The notes under the pieces: model-generated
Database searches by the model: none
What the model was told of the DNA's origin: nothing
Seen by the model: only the letters and a program-made list of their open reading frames with translations
Part shown: positions 18,751 to 27,768 of the stretch, piece after piece
How the letters are laid out: each line of letters opens with the position of its first letter
How positions within the stretch are numbered: position 1 is the stretch's first letter
Assembly: GCA_020845495.1 (NCBI GenBank)
Contig: JADLFM010000241.1
Span: forward strand, 1 to 64,000
DNA length: 64,000 nt
Direction: 5' to 3'
DNA from: Chloroflexota bacterium
Lineage (GTDB): Bacteria > Chloroflexota > UBA6077 > JACCZL01
Made by a program: the position numbers and the translations under genes

Positions 18751-18883
18751 CGTGACGTGGCCTGCCAGATGTCCGGCCAGAATACGCCGGTACTCGACCA
18801 CGACATCGATGTCCACCGTCGCACGTGACGCGGCCCGTCAGATGCCCGGCCTGAATGCACGGCAGGAATACGCGGCCCGGTAC
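18751..18883 (+). repeat. Imperfect direct repeat upstream of the glutaredoxin gene
   Basis: Two related copies beginning CGTGACG(T/C)GGCC at 18751 and 18824, each continuing with CAGATG(T/C)CCGGCC and ending near an AATACGC...GGTAC motif, spaced 73 nt. They fill most of the 248-nt gap and could be regulator sites or a decayed duplication. Confidence 0.45.
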
Positions 18884-18928
18884 GGGCGTTGCATACAAGG
18901 GTACCCAGGTGGGTAGGAGGCACGATCC

Positions 18929-19180
18929 TTGGCTACGCCAGCGCAAACGGTAAAGATGTTCACGACGACATGGTGCGGCTACTGCCGCGGCACCAAGCGT
19001 TACCTCGACAGCAAGGGTGTCGCGTACGAAGAGATCGACATCGAGCAGTTCCCCGAGTACGGCGACCGCATCGAGCAGAAGACTGGCGGCTTCCGAACGG
19101 TACCGACGCTCGAGATCGGCGGCGAACTGTACGTGAACCCGAGCCGCGCCGAACTCGACCGGCTTCTCGCCGCATCCTGA
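18929..19180 (+). CDS. Glutaredoxin / mycoredoxin-like protein (CGYC)
   Basis: 83-residue thioredoxin-fold disulfide reductase. Active site C16-G-Y-C19 in FTTTWCGYC, cis-Pro in FRTVPTLEIGG, and the C-terminal VNPSRAELDRLL. CGYC is the motif of mycoredoxin-like proteins in actinobacteria, whereas classical glutaredoxins have CPYC; the electron donor here is unknown. The start is TTG at 18929, supported by TAGGAGG 8 nt upstream; no in-frame ATG precedes the motif. Two tandem hairpins follow it. Confidence 0.9.
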   Translation: MATPAQTVKMFTTTWCGYCRGTKRYLDSKGVAYEEIDIEQFPEYGDRIEQKTGGFRTVPTLEIGGELYVNPSRAELDRLLAAS

Positions 19181-19207
19181 CCGTCTGACCTCCTGACAAC
19201 GCGCTCG

Positions 19208-19292
19208 GCTGTCCGACACTCCGGACAGCGTGAAACGTCCGACCGGCCAGACTGCACCCTCTAAGGACGGTGCAGTCTGGCCGGTCGGACGT
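19208..19292 (+). terminator. Two tandem hairpins after the glutaredoxin gene
   Basis: The first is an 8-bp stem (19208-19215 / 19222-19229). The second is a perfect 24-bp stem (19235-19258 / 19269-19292) with a 10-nt loop. Neither has a T-run. The 24-bp duplex is unusually long for a plain terminator. The rest of the gap to the RND gene (19293-19721) shows no convincing gene. Confidence 0.65.
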
Positions 19293-19721
19293 GTGCCGTG
19301 TTCGGCTAACGCGCTCGAGTCGTTGGCCGCAACGACCAGCCGAGCGACGCCGCGCGAACCCTGTCGGTCACCCGTCTCGCTCGTGACGAGGGACGGCATA
19401 TCAGGTCACCAGAAGCGCTCGGCATCGCCTGGCCGAGTTGCTCGGCCTGCGCGAAAGCCTCGGTCCGACTGCAACCTTTCGCACGTTGGCCCCGTCAAAC
19501 CCTGAGAACTCGGCAGGTGTGCACCGACCCAGTGGCGGTGCGAGATGTTGCGGTACGGTGACGCGCACTGGAGCGCGCAATCCCAGACGACGTTGCCGGA
19601 ATGTGTCGCCGGCGACAGTATCGAACGGGTGTTCCGTCGTACAGTTATCGGGTTGTGCCGGTGGAGATGCACGGTCAGCGTGTGGGAAGCTCGTGGGCCG
19701 GGTGGAGGAGCTAGCGGAACG

Positions 19722-22700
19722 ATGAAGCTCACTCGGTTGGCGGTCTATCGTCCAGTCGTCGCGCTGACGGTCACGCTGGCGCTGGTCCTGTTCGGGATCG
19801 CGAGCTACTTCTCACTCGGGCTGGAGAACAATCCGGAGCTGAAACTGCCGATCGTCACGATCACGGCGGTCTATCCTGGTGCGAGCGCTGAGACCGTCGA
19901 GGAGCAGGTGACGCGCAAGATCGAGGACGCCGTCGCCGGGCTGCCGCGCATCAAGACGATGACCTCGACGTCACAGACGAGCGTTTCGCAAATCGTCGTC
20001 GAGTTCGAGGAAGGCGTTGACGTCGACATCGCGGCGAGCGACGTTCAGCAGAAGGTGAGTGGCGTACGCCGCGACATGCCGGCTGAAGTCGACGAGCCGA
20101 GCTATGCCAAGCTCGACTTCAACGACGTGCCGATCGTCAACCTGGCCGTGACCAGCGTCGGTGACGCCGACCCGGCCAGCCTGTACCGGGTTGCGAACGA
20201 CGTCATCCGCCCGCGCCTGGAGAACGTCTCGGGCGTCGGACGGGTCGAAGTCGTGGGCGGCACCGTTCCCGAGGTTCTGGTCGAGGTGCAGCCGGATCGG
20301 CTTCGCGCCTACGGCCTCACACTGGATGACGTCACCAACGCGGTGCGTTCACAGTACGTGACAGCCTCTGGCGGCCAGATCAAGAGTGGTTCGGGCGACA
20401 CGACGCGCGGCGCGTCGCTGCGTCTGGACGCGCGCGGCGACGTCAGCCGGCTGGGGACGATCCCGGTCGGTGGACCGGGCACCGTTGGGGTGGAGCTACG
20501 CCACGTCGCCAACGTCTACCTCGGCGGCAAGGAAGTCGAGCAGATCGTTCGGGTCAACGGGAAGGCGGCGGCCGGCCTGCTCGTGTACAAGCAGTCGAAG
20601 GCGAACATCACCAGGACGGTCGACGCCGTCACGCCCCAGGTGGAGAAGCTAAACGGCGAACTGCCGCCCGGCTATCAACTGCAACTCGTCATCGACCAGA
20701 GCCGCTACGTTCGCGACACCGTGGACGAGGTGCAGCACGAACTGCTGCTCGCGTCGCTGATTACGGGCATCGTGCTGTTCTTCTTCCTTCATAGCCTGCG
20801 CAGCACGATCATCGTCCTCATCGCGATCCCGATGTCGCTGCTGGTCGCGCTGATCGTCATGAAACTCGTGGGGCTCAGCTTGAACGGCCTGACGCTGATC
20901 GGGCTGACGACCGCCATCGGCGTGCTCGTCGACGACAGCATCGTCGTGCTGGAGAACATTTTCTCCCACCTCGAGACCGGCAAAGATCCGAAAACGGCCG
21001 CCGTGGATGGCCGCTCCGAGATCGGCATGGCCGCCATCGCGATCACGCTGGTGGATGTGGCGGTCTGGGGACCGATCATCTTCATCACCGGCATCACCGG
21101 CGCGTTCTTGCGGAACTTCGCGATCGTCATGGTCGCGGCCACGCTCGCGTCGCTGCTGGTTAGCTTCACGCTGACGCCACTCATCGCATCGCGCTGGCTC
21201 TCGCAGGCCAATCGCACCGGCCGGGCGAGCCTGTTTGGTCGGTTCGCGCAGCTCTTCGAGCCGATCTACGGCTTGACCGAGCGAGTCTACCGGGTCTTGC
21301 TGCACTGGTCGCTGCGGCACCGCCCGGTGGTACTGGCCGGCGCATTGCTGGTGTTCAGTTCGAACGTCCTGATCCTCCAGCACATCGGCTCTGAGTTCAT
21401 CCCGGAGGGCGACATGGACGTTGTCACCCTCGCCGGCGAGCTACCGGCCGGCACCGCTCTCGATGCGACTGACCTGGCCGCCCGGCGCTGGGAGCGGCAA
21501 CTGCTCGACAAGGAGCGCTTTCCGGAGGTCCACCTCGCCTACGTGCGGGTTGGCGGGCGTGACGCCCGCGCCATCACCGTGGACCTGGAGGTCGGCAAGC
21601 CGGCGACACGCACGCGAACGTCGAAGGAGATCGCGCGGGCGGCCATCGCGGCCGGTCAGGCGACGACACCGGACCTGCGAGCACGTCGGCAAACCGACGG
21701 TGGCCCGAGTGGCCAGCCGGTTCAGGTGCACGTCTTCGGCGACAACCTCGAGCAATTGAATCAGATGGCTGGACAGGCCGAGCAGGCGCTCGCGGCCCTG
21801 CCGGAGCTTGCCGACGTCACCAACAGCCTGACCGCCGCTCCCGAGGTCACGATCCGCCCGGACCCGAGCCGCTTGCGCGATCTTGGTGCCAACGCACAGC
21901 ACATGGGCACGGTCCTGCGCGTGGCATACCAGGGCGCGGTGGTCGGGAAGTGGCCGGAACCAGGCGGGAAGGAGCGTGACGTCCGGGTCATCGTGCCGGC
22001 CACGCTTCGGAATCGCCCGGAGGCGGTCGCCAATTTGCCGCTCTTCGAGCGAGAGGGGCGGCTGGTGACGGTCAGCCAGGTTGCGACGACCGAGGTCGAG
22101 ACTAAACCCACGAAGATCGGCCGCGTCGACCGCCAGCGGGTGGCCACCCTCGGCGCCGAGCCGAGTGACGTGCCGCTCGGCACTGCCAGCGAGGAGGTCA
22201 CCCGGACGATGAACGCCCTGACCTTCCCCCAGGGCATGCGCTGGGAGATGGCCGGCACCAGCGAGGAGCAGCAGAACTCGTTTGCGATGCTCCTGTTCGG
22301 GCTGGGCGCGTCGATCGTCCTGATGTACCTCGTCCTGACGGTGCTCTACGAAAGCTGGCTCCAGCCGGTCTTGATCCTGACCGCGCTTCCGCTAGCGACG
22401 GTCGGCGCGTTTCTTGGGCTACTCGTCTTCAATCAGACGCTCAGTATCCCCTCGTTCATCGGGCTGATCGCGCTGTTCGGGCTGGTCGGCAAGAACAGCA
22501 TCCTGCTCGTCGACCGGGCCAACGATCTCCGACGCCACGGCATGGACCGGACGACGGCACTCGAACACGCTGGCCCGTCCCGGCTCCGGCCGATCCTCAT
22601 GACCTCGGCGGTGCTGATCCTGAGCATGCTGCCGGTCTCGCTCCAGCTTGGGGGTGACGGGTCGGGCCGCGCTCCCCTCGGGGCGGTGCTGGTGGGCGGG

Positions 22701-22949
22701 ATGACGACGAGCACGTTCCTGTCGTTGCTCTACGTGCCGGTCGCGTACACCTACTTCGACAGCTTCGGGCAGTTCATGGGACGGCTGTTCGGTTGGCGCC
22801 CGCCGCGGCGCCGTGGCACGCCTGTCACGGTCCGCCCGACTCCGCTACCGATGGCGGGCGGCGCGAGTCTGGCCGACGAGCGGCTAGCGGCCCTACGCGG
22901 CCGGCTCCGCAAGAAGCGCCGCCCCACCCTCGCGACGACCGTCCGCTGA
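19722..22949 (+). CDS. RND family efflux transporter (AcrB/HAE1-like)
   Basis: 1075 residues, proton-driven multidrug or lipophile exporter. N-terminal helix MKLTRLAVYRPVVALTVTLALVLFGI, porter domain with ELKLPIVTITAVYPGASAETVEEQV, and a second half repeating the topology. The proton-relay Asp pair is D404-D405 (GVLVDDSIVVLEN) and the partner Lys is K924 (LVGKNSILLVDRAN). ATG 19722 has GGAGGAG upstream; residues encoded before it are not family-like. The tail is Arg/Lys-rich. No membrane fusion or outer-membrane channel gene is nearby, which fits a single-membrane cell envelope (inference). Confidence 0.93.
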   Translation: MKLTRLAVYRPVVALTVTLALVLFGIASYFSLGLENNPELKLPIVTITAVYPGASAETVEEQVTRKIEDAVAGLPRIKTMTSTSQTSVSQIVVEFEEGVDVDIAASDVQQKVSGVRRDMPAEVDEPSYAKLDFNDVPIVNLAVTSVGDADPASLYRVANDVIRPRLENVSGVGRVEVVGGTVPEVLVEVQPDRLRAYGLTLDDVTNAVRSQYVTASGGQIKSGSGDTTRGASLRLDARGDVSRLGTIPVGGPGTVGVELRHVANVYLGGKEVEQIVRVNGKAAAGLLVYKQSKANITRTVDAVTPQVEKLNGELPPGYQLQLVIDQSRYVRDTVDEVQHELLLASLITGIVLFFFLHSLRSTIIVLIAIPMSLLVALIVMKLVGLSLNGLTLIGLTTAIGVLVDDSIVVLENIFSHLETGKDPKTAAVDGRSEIGMAAIAITLVDVAVWGPIIFITGITGAFLRNFAIVMVAATLASLLVSFTLTPLIASRWLSQANRTGRASLFGRFAQLFEPIYGLTERVYRVLLHWSLRHRPVVLAGALLVFSSNVLILQHIGSEFIPEGDMDVVTLAGELPAGTALDATDLAARRWERQLLDKERFPEVHLAYVRVGGRDARAITVDLEVGKPATRTRTSKEIARAAIAAGQATTPDLRARRQTDGGPSGQPVQVHVFGDNLEQLNQMAGQAEQALAALPELADVTNSLTAAPEVTIRPDPSRLRDLGANAQHMGTVLRVAYQGAVVGKWPEPGGKERDVRVIVPATLRNRPEAVANLPLFEREGRLVTVSQVATTEVETKPTKIGRVDRQRVATLGAEPSDVPLGTASEEVTRTMNALTFPQGMRWEMAGTSEEQQNSFAMLLFGLGASIVLMYLVLTVLYESWLQPVLILTALPLATVGAFLGLLVFNQTLSIPSFIGLIALFGLVGKNSILLVDRANDLRRHGMDRTTALEHAGPSRLRPILMTSAVLILSMLPVSLQLGGDGSGRAPLGAVLVGGMTTSTFLSLLYVPVAYTYFDSFGQFMGRLFGWRPPRRRGTPVTVRPTPLPMAGGASLADERLAALRGRLRKKRRPTLATTVR

Positions 22950-23340
22950 CTTCCCCATCCCGGCGTACACTGTGACAGTCCAGGGGTTCGCATCGATTTC
23001 CTCGCGGCGGCCCTCCCTATGACTCCCCCTTCCTGGAGATCCCCTCGCCTTCAGCGCCCGTTCTGTCCGTGGCGTCGCCAGATGGTGTCGCCATGGACGC
23101 TGCCTCGGTGCTGCACAGCGGCATGGGAGGCTCTTCCACACAGGTCGCGGACAACCCGGGGGACGGCCACCTATCGACCTGATGAACTGCCGGGCGTCAT
23201 GGTTCAGCCGGGCCGCCTCGGGCAACGGAGGTGCTGCTGCGACCCGTAAGAACGGGCGTCGAGCCGTCTGGGAGTGAGCAGAGTTCCCCGCGCGTCAGCG
23301 GGCCTATCTGTGCGTGAGTCGATCGTGCGGGTCGACGACG
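22950..23340. other. 391-nt region between convergent genes, nothing recognised
   Basis: Lies between the stop of the RND gene and the stop of the minus-strand permease. I see no gene and no clear bidirectional terminator. Confidence 0.4.
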
Positions 23341-24267
23341 CTAGTCGATGCGACGCTTCAGGCGGGGGTCGAGCACATCGCGCAAGGCATCACCGAACAG
23401 GTTGGCGGCCATAATCGTCAGGGTGATGGCGATGCCAGGGAACACGATCAGCCACCAGGGCGGCCGAAACGCCTCGCTCAGTACGCCGCCGAGCATCCGG
23501 CCCCAGGTGGGCGTCGGCTCGGGGACGCCGATGCCCAGGAATGCCAGCGCTGACTCGGCGAAGATCGCGGTGCCGAGGTTGGCGCTCAGAATCACCAGCA
23601 TCGGAGCGACGCACTGGGGCGCGATATGGCGTACCATCACGCCGAGCGACGTCGCGCCCGTGCAGCGCGCTGCCTCGACGTAGGCGAACTCCTTGACCGA
23701 CAGCACCACCGAGCGGATCACGCGCGTCGAGAGCGGCACCCGCGAGACCGCGATGGCCACGATCACCGTCTCGAGTCTCGGGCCGAGTGCCGCCATCAGC
23801 AGGATGGCGAGGATCAGGCCGGGGAACGAGAGCATGATGTCGAGGATGCGCTGGCTGACCATGTCGACGCGCCCGCCGAGGTAGCCGGAGGCGACGCCCC
23901 AGATAAAGCCGAGGCCGTCACCGAGCAGCACCGACGTCACCGCCACCAGCAGCGTGACCCGGGCGCCGTAGATGATCCGCGAGAGGACGTCTCGCCCGAG
24001 GTAGTCTGTCCCGAGCAGGTACGCAACCGACGGCTCGCGGCGCGTCGCGGCGAAGTTCGCGGCCAGCGGATCGTACGGCGCGACGACCTCGGCGAACGCC
24101 CCGACGAACAGGATGAGCAGCAACGCTGCCGCAGCGACCGCTCCGATCGGCGAGGCTCGCCAGAACCGACGCACGAAGCCGACCGCCCGGCTACGTCGGC
24201 TGGGTACGGCGATGGGCGCCCAGGCACCGGAGTGGAGTGCGGGCGAAGTCTGGATCTCAGTCGTCAT
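23341..24267 (-). CDS. Peptide/nickel-type ABC permease, DppC/OppC family
   Basis: 308-residue permease. N-terminal cytoplasmic arm, first helix IGAVAAAALLLILFVGAFAEVVAPYDP, the DppC-typical LLGTDYLGRDVLSRIIYGARVTLLVA, and the EAA loop EFAYVEAARCTGATSLGVMVRHIAP. The C-terminal LFGDALRDVLDPRLKRRID is the standard ending. It is the third gene of a minus-strand operon (binding protein, DppB, DppC), 115 nt after DppB. No DppD/DppF ATPases follow in the window. Confidence 0.94.
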   Translation of the reverse strand: MTTEIQTSPALHSGAWAPIAVPSRRSRAVGFVRRFWRASPIGAVAAAALLLILFVGAFAEVVAPYDPLAANFAATRREPSVAYLLGTDYLGRDVLSRIIYGARVTLLVAVTSVLLGDGLGFIWGVASGYLGGRVDMVSQRILDIMLSFPGLILAILLMAALGPRLETVIVAIAVSRVPLSTRVIRSVVLSVKEFAYVEAARCTGATSLGVMVRHIAPQCVAPMLVILSANLGTAIFAESALAFLGIGVPEPTPTWGRMLGGVLSEAFRPPWWLIVFPGIAITLTIMAANLFGDALRDVLDPRLKRRID

Positions 24268-24382
24268 GCAGGGCTCCGAGCCGGCCGCGACAGCCAGGTG
24301 CTCCGCCGTGCTACTTCTGGCGGGCTTCCCGTTCGCGTAGCGTTGCGCCGTGTCATCGTGTCAGACTCCTTGCCGTGCCGAA

Positions 24383-25342
24383 CTAGCCGTACCGAATGCG
24401 CGGGTCGATCACGGCATAGCTTACGTCGACCAGCAGGTTCACCAGCACGAACACGATGCCGTAGAACAGCGCCAGATTCTGGATCAGCATCCAGTCGCGC
24501 TCGGTCACCGCCATCACCAGCGCCAGACCCAGGCCGGGCACCCCGAACGCACGCTCGACGGCGACCGAACCGCCGATCAGCCCCCCGAGCGCCAGCCCGG
24601 AGACGGTCACAACCGGCAAGAGGGCGTTCTTGAGGACGTGGCGGGCCAGGATGCCCCTGTCGTTCAGGCCCTTGGCCTGCGCCGTCCGGACGTAGTCCTC
24701 GTTCAGCACTTCCAGCGTCGACGAGCGCGCTATTCGGGCGATGAAGGCGCCGAGCCCCAGCCCGAGCGCCAGGGCTGGCCCGAGCGTCATCTGGAGGTTA
24801 CGGATCGGATCGGTCCAGAGGTAGACGATCGTCAGCGAGGGCCGCCAACTGAAGTAGAGGATGCCGACCATGATGGCGAGCATCCCCAGGAAGAAGCTTG
24901 GCAGCGCCTGGAACAACGTGACGAACACCCGCGTCGCGTAGTCGAGCGCCGAGTTTCGGCGGGCGGCTGAGAGCATCCCGATCGGCAGGCCGATGGCCCA
25001 GGAGAGCAGCACGGCCATGATGGCGATCTGGATCGTGATCGGGGCGCGCCGCGAGATCAACTCGATCAGCGGCTCGCCGCGCCAGAAGGACGTGCCGAAG
25101 TTGCCCCGCAGCACGTCGCCCATCCACGACAGGTACTGGACGTAGTACGGACGGTCGAGGCCGAGGCTGGCGCGGGCGGCCGCGATTTGCTCTGGCGTGA
25201 GCTGGACGCTGCCGATCGACTCGCCCTCCAGCGTGGAGAGCGGGTCGCCCGGCAGCACCCGCATGGCGATGAAGATGAGCAGCGTCACCCCGATGATGGT
25301 CGGGATGGCGATGAGCAAGCGCCGCAGTACGTACAGGTGCAT
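24383..25342 (-). CDS. Peptide/nickel-type ABC permease, DppB/OppB family
   Basis: 319-residue permease with the diagnostic start MHLYVLRRLLIAIPTIIGVTLLIF, then MRVLPGDP, LGLDRPYYVQYLSWMGDVLRGNFGTS, and the ATPase-docking loop LNEDYVRTAQAKGLNDRGIL. The ending VSYAVIDPRIRYG is typical. It follows the binding protein gene after a 101-nt gap that holds an inverted repeat, perhaps allowing higher expression of the binding protein than of the permeases. Substrate could be peptides, nickel or glycosides. Confidence 0.95.
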   Translation of the reverse strand: MHLYVLRRLLIAIPTIIGVTLLIFIAMRVLPGDPLSTLEGESIGSVQLTPEQIAAARASLGLDRPYYVQYLSWMGDVLRGNFGTSFWRGEPLIELISRRAPITIQIAIMAVLLSWAIGLPIGMLSAARRNSALDYATRVFVTLFQALPSFFLGMLAIMVGILYFSWRPSLTIVYLWTDPIRNLQMTLGPALALGLGLGAFIARIARSSTLEVLNEDYVRTAQAKGLNDRGILARHVLKNALLPVVTVSGLALGGLIGGSVAVERAFGVPGLGLALVMAVTERDWMLIQNLALFYGIVFVLVNLLVDVSYAVIDPRIRYG

Positions 25343-25357
25343 GGAAGTCCAGTTATC

Positions 25358-25438
25358 AGTTGTTAGCGATCGGTCATCAGGAGTGGTGGCCGGGTAGCCC
25401 TACGTCTTCTAGGAACTGACGGCCGATCGCTGACAACT
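25358..25438 (-). promoter_or_regulatory. Inverted repeat between binding-protein and permease genes
   Basis: 16-nt arms (25358-25373 and 25423-25438) pair at 15 of 16 positions across a 49-nt loop. Its place inside the operon suggests an mRNA stabilising or partial termination structure that favours the binding protein (inference). Confidence 0.5.
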
Positions 25439-25443
25439 CTTCG

Positions 25444-27291
25444 CTACTTGTCCACCCACATCGTTTCGGTTTTGCCCCAGGAGAGCCGTACGCGCTCGAA
25501 GGGCATGCCCTTGAGGTACTTCTTCCACATGTGGAGGTGGCTGGTGAAGCCAATGGTCATCCAGGGCGATTCCTGATCCAGGAAGTCCTCGATCTCGCGG
25601 AACATCGACTTCCGCTTCGCCTGGTCCTGCTCCGAGTCGAGCTTCGTCAGCATGTCGTCGAGCTTCGGGCTCGAGTACTTGCCGTAGTTGTTCGGGCCGT
25701 TCGTGCTGAAATAGTCGATCCAGCCGAGGGTTGGGTCGTAGAGCGGCATGCCGATCGTGTTGAGCGATAGATCCCACTGGCCCTTCTTCAACTCCTCGTT
25801 GAGGACGGCCCGCTCGACGGCCTTGATCTCACTCTCGACGCCGAGGTTAGCCTTGAGGATCGCCTGCGACGCCGGCGCGAGCGTCTGGGCATGCGGTCCG
25901 ACCGACGCGGTCAGGATCTGGACGCCCTTCAGCCCGTCCGCGTGCCCGGCCTCCTGAAGCAGCTTCTTTGCCGCCGCGATGTCCTCGGCCTTGTCGGCAC
26001 GGTAGCCGGGAATTTTCAGCACCTCGTCAGGCGGCATCGCGAACTCGAAGCCGTGGCTCATGTAGCGGGTGTAGTTCAGCGGCTCCTGGGTCTTGAACGC
26101 CTCGAAGAGATCCTGGCGACTCAGGGCCAGGTGGAGGGCGCGGCGGACCCGCGCGTCGTCGAATGGCTTCTTCGCGCAGTTGAAGTAGATCTGGTAGGCG
26201 CCGGCGCCCGGCACCATGAACGTCCCGATCTCATTCGCGCGAGTTTGCCCTTCGGCGAAGGTCTCCTTCGAAACGTTCCAGGACAGATCGGCTTGCCCCG
26301 ACAGGATCGCCGTGCCACGGTCGCTCCACTGGGGGGCGTGAATGAATTCGAGCGTGTCGATGTACGGCAGTTCCTTGTCCCAATAGTTCGGGTTCTTGGC
26401 GAGCGTCCACTTCTCGCCGACTTTGTGCTCTTTGAAGACGTACGCGCCCGTCCCCGGCGCGATCACCTTGCGCAGATCGCCCTGATTCTCGTCGATGGCC
26501 TTCTTCGAGTAGATTGGCGCGGCCTCGGTCGCCAGCAGCTCCAGGAAGTAGGCGCGCGGCCCCGAGAGCGTCATCTTGACGGTCGACTTGTCGGGCGCCT
26601 CGACTCTGGTCAGCGCCCCGAAGCGAGCCTTGAAAACGCTCACGATCCCGGGTGGTGGATTGATGATTCGGTTGAAGGTGGCGACGACGTCGTCAGCCGA
26701 GAAGTCGGTGCCGTCGTGCCACTTGACGCCCTGGCGCAGCTTGAACGTATAGGCCGTGCCGTCCGGCGAGACCTCCCAGCTCTGGGCGAGGTCCGGCACG
26801 ATCGTCTTCAGGCCATCGAGGGGATTCAGGCGAACGAGGTTGTTGTAGGTGTGCCAGAGCACGGCGTACGCACCGGCGCCCTGATGCAGGTCGAAATGAT
26901 TGGTCGTCACGCTAAAGGCGAAGGTGGCGGTGCCGCCGCGCTTCGGGTTCGGCTCCGGCGCGCGCAGGATGCCAGCGTCGGTCGGCTTCGCGGCGGCGGC
27001 CGTGGTCGGCGCGGCGGTAGGCTTCGCCTCGGCGGCCGGCTTCGCGGCCTCGGTGGGTTTGGCAGCAGCTGGGGCCGTCGCCGGTGCCTGGGCAGGCTTC
27101 GCCGGGGCGGCTGGTGCGGCGGTCGGCACCGGAGCGGTGGTCGCCTGAGGCTGCGCCGCCCCCCCGCTCGCCGGCTTTCCGGCCGGCGGCGGCTGGCTCC
27201 CGCAGGCCGCCAGGAGCGCGGCCCCGAAGCCGAGAGTCTGGGCGAGCAAGACACGACGGGTGATCTTCGAGCCGAGCCGATGGTCGCTCAT
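25444..27291 (-). CDS. Peptide-type ABC transporter substrate-binding lipoprotein (SBP_bac_5)
   Basis: 615 residues from ATG 27291. The signal region holds a twin-arginine-like ITRRVLLAQ and lipobox LLAAC with Cys30, so export and lipid anchoring outside the membrane are predicted. Residues about 33-120 are an Ala/Pro/Lys-rich linker. The rest is a family 5 binding protein: LNPLDGLKTIVPDLAQSWEVSPDGTAYTFKLRQGVKWHDG is the hallmark, followed by FNCAKKPFDDARVRRALHLALSR. An earlier start at 27342 would bury the signal peptide. First gene of the operon, divergent from the oxidoreductase at 27769. Confidence 0.95.
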   Translation of the reverse strand: MSDHRLGSKITRRVLLAQTLGFGAALLAACGSQPPPAGKPASGGAAQPQATTAPVPTAAPAAPAKPAQAPATAPAAAKPTEAAKPAAEAKPTAAPTTAAAAKPTDAGILRAPEPNPKRGGTATFAFSVTTNHFDLHQGAGAYAVLWHTYNNLVRLNPLDGLKTIVPDLAQSWEVSPDGTAYTFKLRQGVKWHDGTDFSADDVVATFNRIINPPPGIVSVFKARFGALTRVEAPDKSTVKMTLSGPRAYFLELLATEAAPIYSKKAIDENQGDLRKVIAPGTGAYVFKEHKVGEKWTLAKNPNYWDKELPYIDTLEFIHAPQWSDRGTAILSGQADLSWNVSKETFAEGQTRANEIGTFMVPGAGAYQIYFNCAKKPFDDARVRRALHLALSRQDLFEAFKTQEPLNYTRYMSHGFEFAMPPDEVLKIPGYRADKAEDIAAAKKLLQEAGHADGLKGVQILTASVGPHAQTLAPASQAILKANLGVESEIKAVERAVLNEELKKGQWDLSLNTIGMPLYDPTLGWIDYFSTNGPNNYGKYSSPKLDDMLTKLDSEQDQAKRKSMFREIEDFLDQESPWMTIGFTSHLHMWKKYLKGMPFERVRLSWGKTETMWVDK

Positions 27292-27768
27292 CCGTTGTCC
27301 CCCCACGGTTGTGAACCTGCATAGCCACGGCAACGTGACCACGCACAGACGTCGTCGTCAGGGGCATCGCCGCCCCAACTGGGTGGAATTGATGTCGAGA
27401 GGCCGATCCGTCTGGCTACGCTACGCTGGTGCTGACTGCTCCGATCGTGAGCCGGGAACGCCGTGCGAACGGTGCACGGCATCGGTTGATGGCGCCGGTC
27501 AGTGACGCGTGCGCACTACGGTAGCCGCAGCGGTCGGTCTTGGCAACGGATTTCGGCAGTTCAGTGCGGGGCGCGGCACGAATTCGTGCAGGCGAATCGG
27601 GGAGGTGGCTTCGAGCCAGGCGGTGAGCGGCTATTCTCTCTGCGTGACGGCCGCGTCTGACGGCTCTCTGTGGAGAACGGCCGGCCTGACGGCCCCGGTC
27701 CCAGAGAGCCACTAGCTCCCGCCAATCGGGCACAACTGACGCGACGACGAGTGAGGAGGACGTGCTCC
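27292..27768. promoter_or_regulatory. 477-nt divergent promoter region
   Basis: Separates the minus-strand peptide transporter operon from the plus-strand Gfo/Idh/MocA gene, so it must hold promoters for both. I cannot assign -35/-10 boxes with confidence. No ORF here looks genuine. Confidence 0.45.
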
